Source of the DNA: Oscillospiraceae bacterium
Lineage (GTDB): Bacteria > Bacillota > Clostridia > Oscillospirales > Ruminococcaceae
Length of the DNA stretch: 6,592 nucleotides
Assembly (NCBI GenBank): GCA_031260615.1
Contig: JAISLG010000015.1
Location: forward strand, 1 to 6,592
Reading direction: 5' to 3'
Positions within the stretch are counted from its first letter, which is position 1. Every line of letters starts with the position of its first letter. This document shows positions 6,196 through 6,592 of this stretch, in pieces. The notes beneath the pieces were generated by a model. That model was given only the letters and a program-made list of their open reading frames with translations. It did no database searches and was not told where the DNA came from. The position numbers and the translations under genes were made by a program.

Positions 6196-6592
6196 ATGCA
6201 ATCAAAAGTATCTGTAATCACCCCAATATACAAATCTGAACAATACATCGAGGAAACTCTGTCGAGCCTTGCCGAACAGGATTATAGTAATGTTGAGTTT
6301 ATACTTGTAGACGATTGCGGTGGTGACGGGAGTGTGGATATTTGCGAGTATTTTTCCGAACAGGACAGCAGGTTTGTATTGTTGCGGCACACGGAAAATC
6401 GAGGTGCGTCGGCAGGGTACAATACAGGCATAGAATACGCACTCGAAAACGGGTCGGAATATATAATGTTCCTCGATAATGACGACATCGCCGAACCGAA
6501 TTTTGTTTCAACCTCAGTTGAAGTTATCACACGGACGGGTGCGGACATTGCGGCGTTCGGGTATAATCAATTTTGCTTAGCCCCCGGACACG
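6196..6592 (+). CDS. Family 2 glycosyltransferase, array copy 3 (5' part, cut by window end)
   Basis: Open from the ATG at 6196, three bases after the stop of copy 2, to the window edge (132 codons visible, no stop). It begins MQSKVSVITPIYKSEQ and carries VDDCGGDGSVDICEYF, NRGASAGYNTGI and the LDNDDIAEPN metal-binding motif. The first 121 residues differ from copy 1 (from its 4378 start) at about 8 positions. After DIAAF the sequence becomes GYNQFCLAPGH, unlike either other copy, so this copy also enters a private variable half. Its Gly at the position of Cys70 in copy 2 matches copy 1. The product is presumably a GT-A fold glycosyltransferase with unknown donor and acceptor. The Shine-Dalgarno lies in the conserved end of copy 2. 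Confidence 0.9.
   Translation, partial: MQSKVSVITPIYKSEQYIEETLSSLAEQDYSNVEFILVDDCGGDGSVDICEYFSEQDSRFVLLRHTENRGASAGYNTGIEYALENGSEYIMFLDNDDIAEPNFVSTSVEVITRTGADIAAFGYNQFCLAPGH

Larger units (their letters stand above)
4378..6558 (+). repeat. Head-to-tail glycosyltransferase cassette array with conserved 5' blocks
   Basis: Constant blocks lie at 4378-4740, 5278-5640 and 6196-6558, spaced 900 and 918 bases apart. By hand comparison of the last 300 bases of the block, copies 1 and 2 differ at about 19 positions and copies 1 and 3 at about 24, mostly silent changes. Identity collapses immediately after the Phe codon of DIAAF in all three. Short patches of conservation return at HNAHGT and at the ALGNC end. 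Confidence 0.88.

Overview
The window looks like part of a Clostridia-type (Gram-positive, Oscillospirales- or Lachnospirales-like) chromosome. This is inferred from two things: a membrane-anchored PASTA protein built on the 'VAIKEFFP' class of bacterial eukaryotic-like kinases, and a YqhQ/DUF1385 membrane protein, a family typical of Firmicutes. All genes lie on the + strand, every complete gene ends in TAA, and intergenic gaps are short (0 to about 100 bases). No stretch over 300 bases lacks a gene. I see no RNA gene, IS element, CRISPR array or convincing promoter.

Layout. (1) 1-256: the 3' end of a gene made of an 81-bp in-frame tandem repeat. Each unit is a Pro/Ser/Ala linker plus a short helix motif (SDDAIQALL) that resembles the SQxEIDALL motif at the N-terminus of the flagellar switch proteins FliM/FliY. 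(2) 328-2586: a 752-residue single-pass membrane protein with an acidic N-terminus, a kinase fold that has lost its catalytic residues (a pseudokinase), one TM helix, one clear and one degenerate PASTA domain, and a Pro/Thr-rich tail. (3) 2665-3075: a small FMN-binding split-barrel protein of the pyridoxamine 5'-phosphate oxidase family. (4) 3086-4255: YqhQ/DUF1385 with a long acidic linker. A 28-bp hairpin-forming repeat follows, present twice, with the first copy overlapping the stop codon. (5) 4357 to the window end: a head-to-tail array of at least three family-2 glycosyltransferase genes. Their first ~121 codons are nearly identical, and their C-terminal halves diverge from one sharp point.

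How the genes may work together. Genes 2 to 4 may be co-transcribed, but no shared pathway is evident. The pseudokinase/PASTA protein probably senses or scaffolds at the cell wall. The glycosyltransferase array looks like a cassette system: a constant donor-binding half, a variable acceptor half, abutting genes, and the ribosome-binding site of each next gene encoded in the conserved last codons of the previous one. Its shared variants form a mosaic, which suggests recombination among copies.

The two most notable items are the inactive receptor-like PASTA kinase and the constant/variable glycosyltransferase cassette array. The array runs off the right edge of the window.
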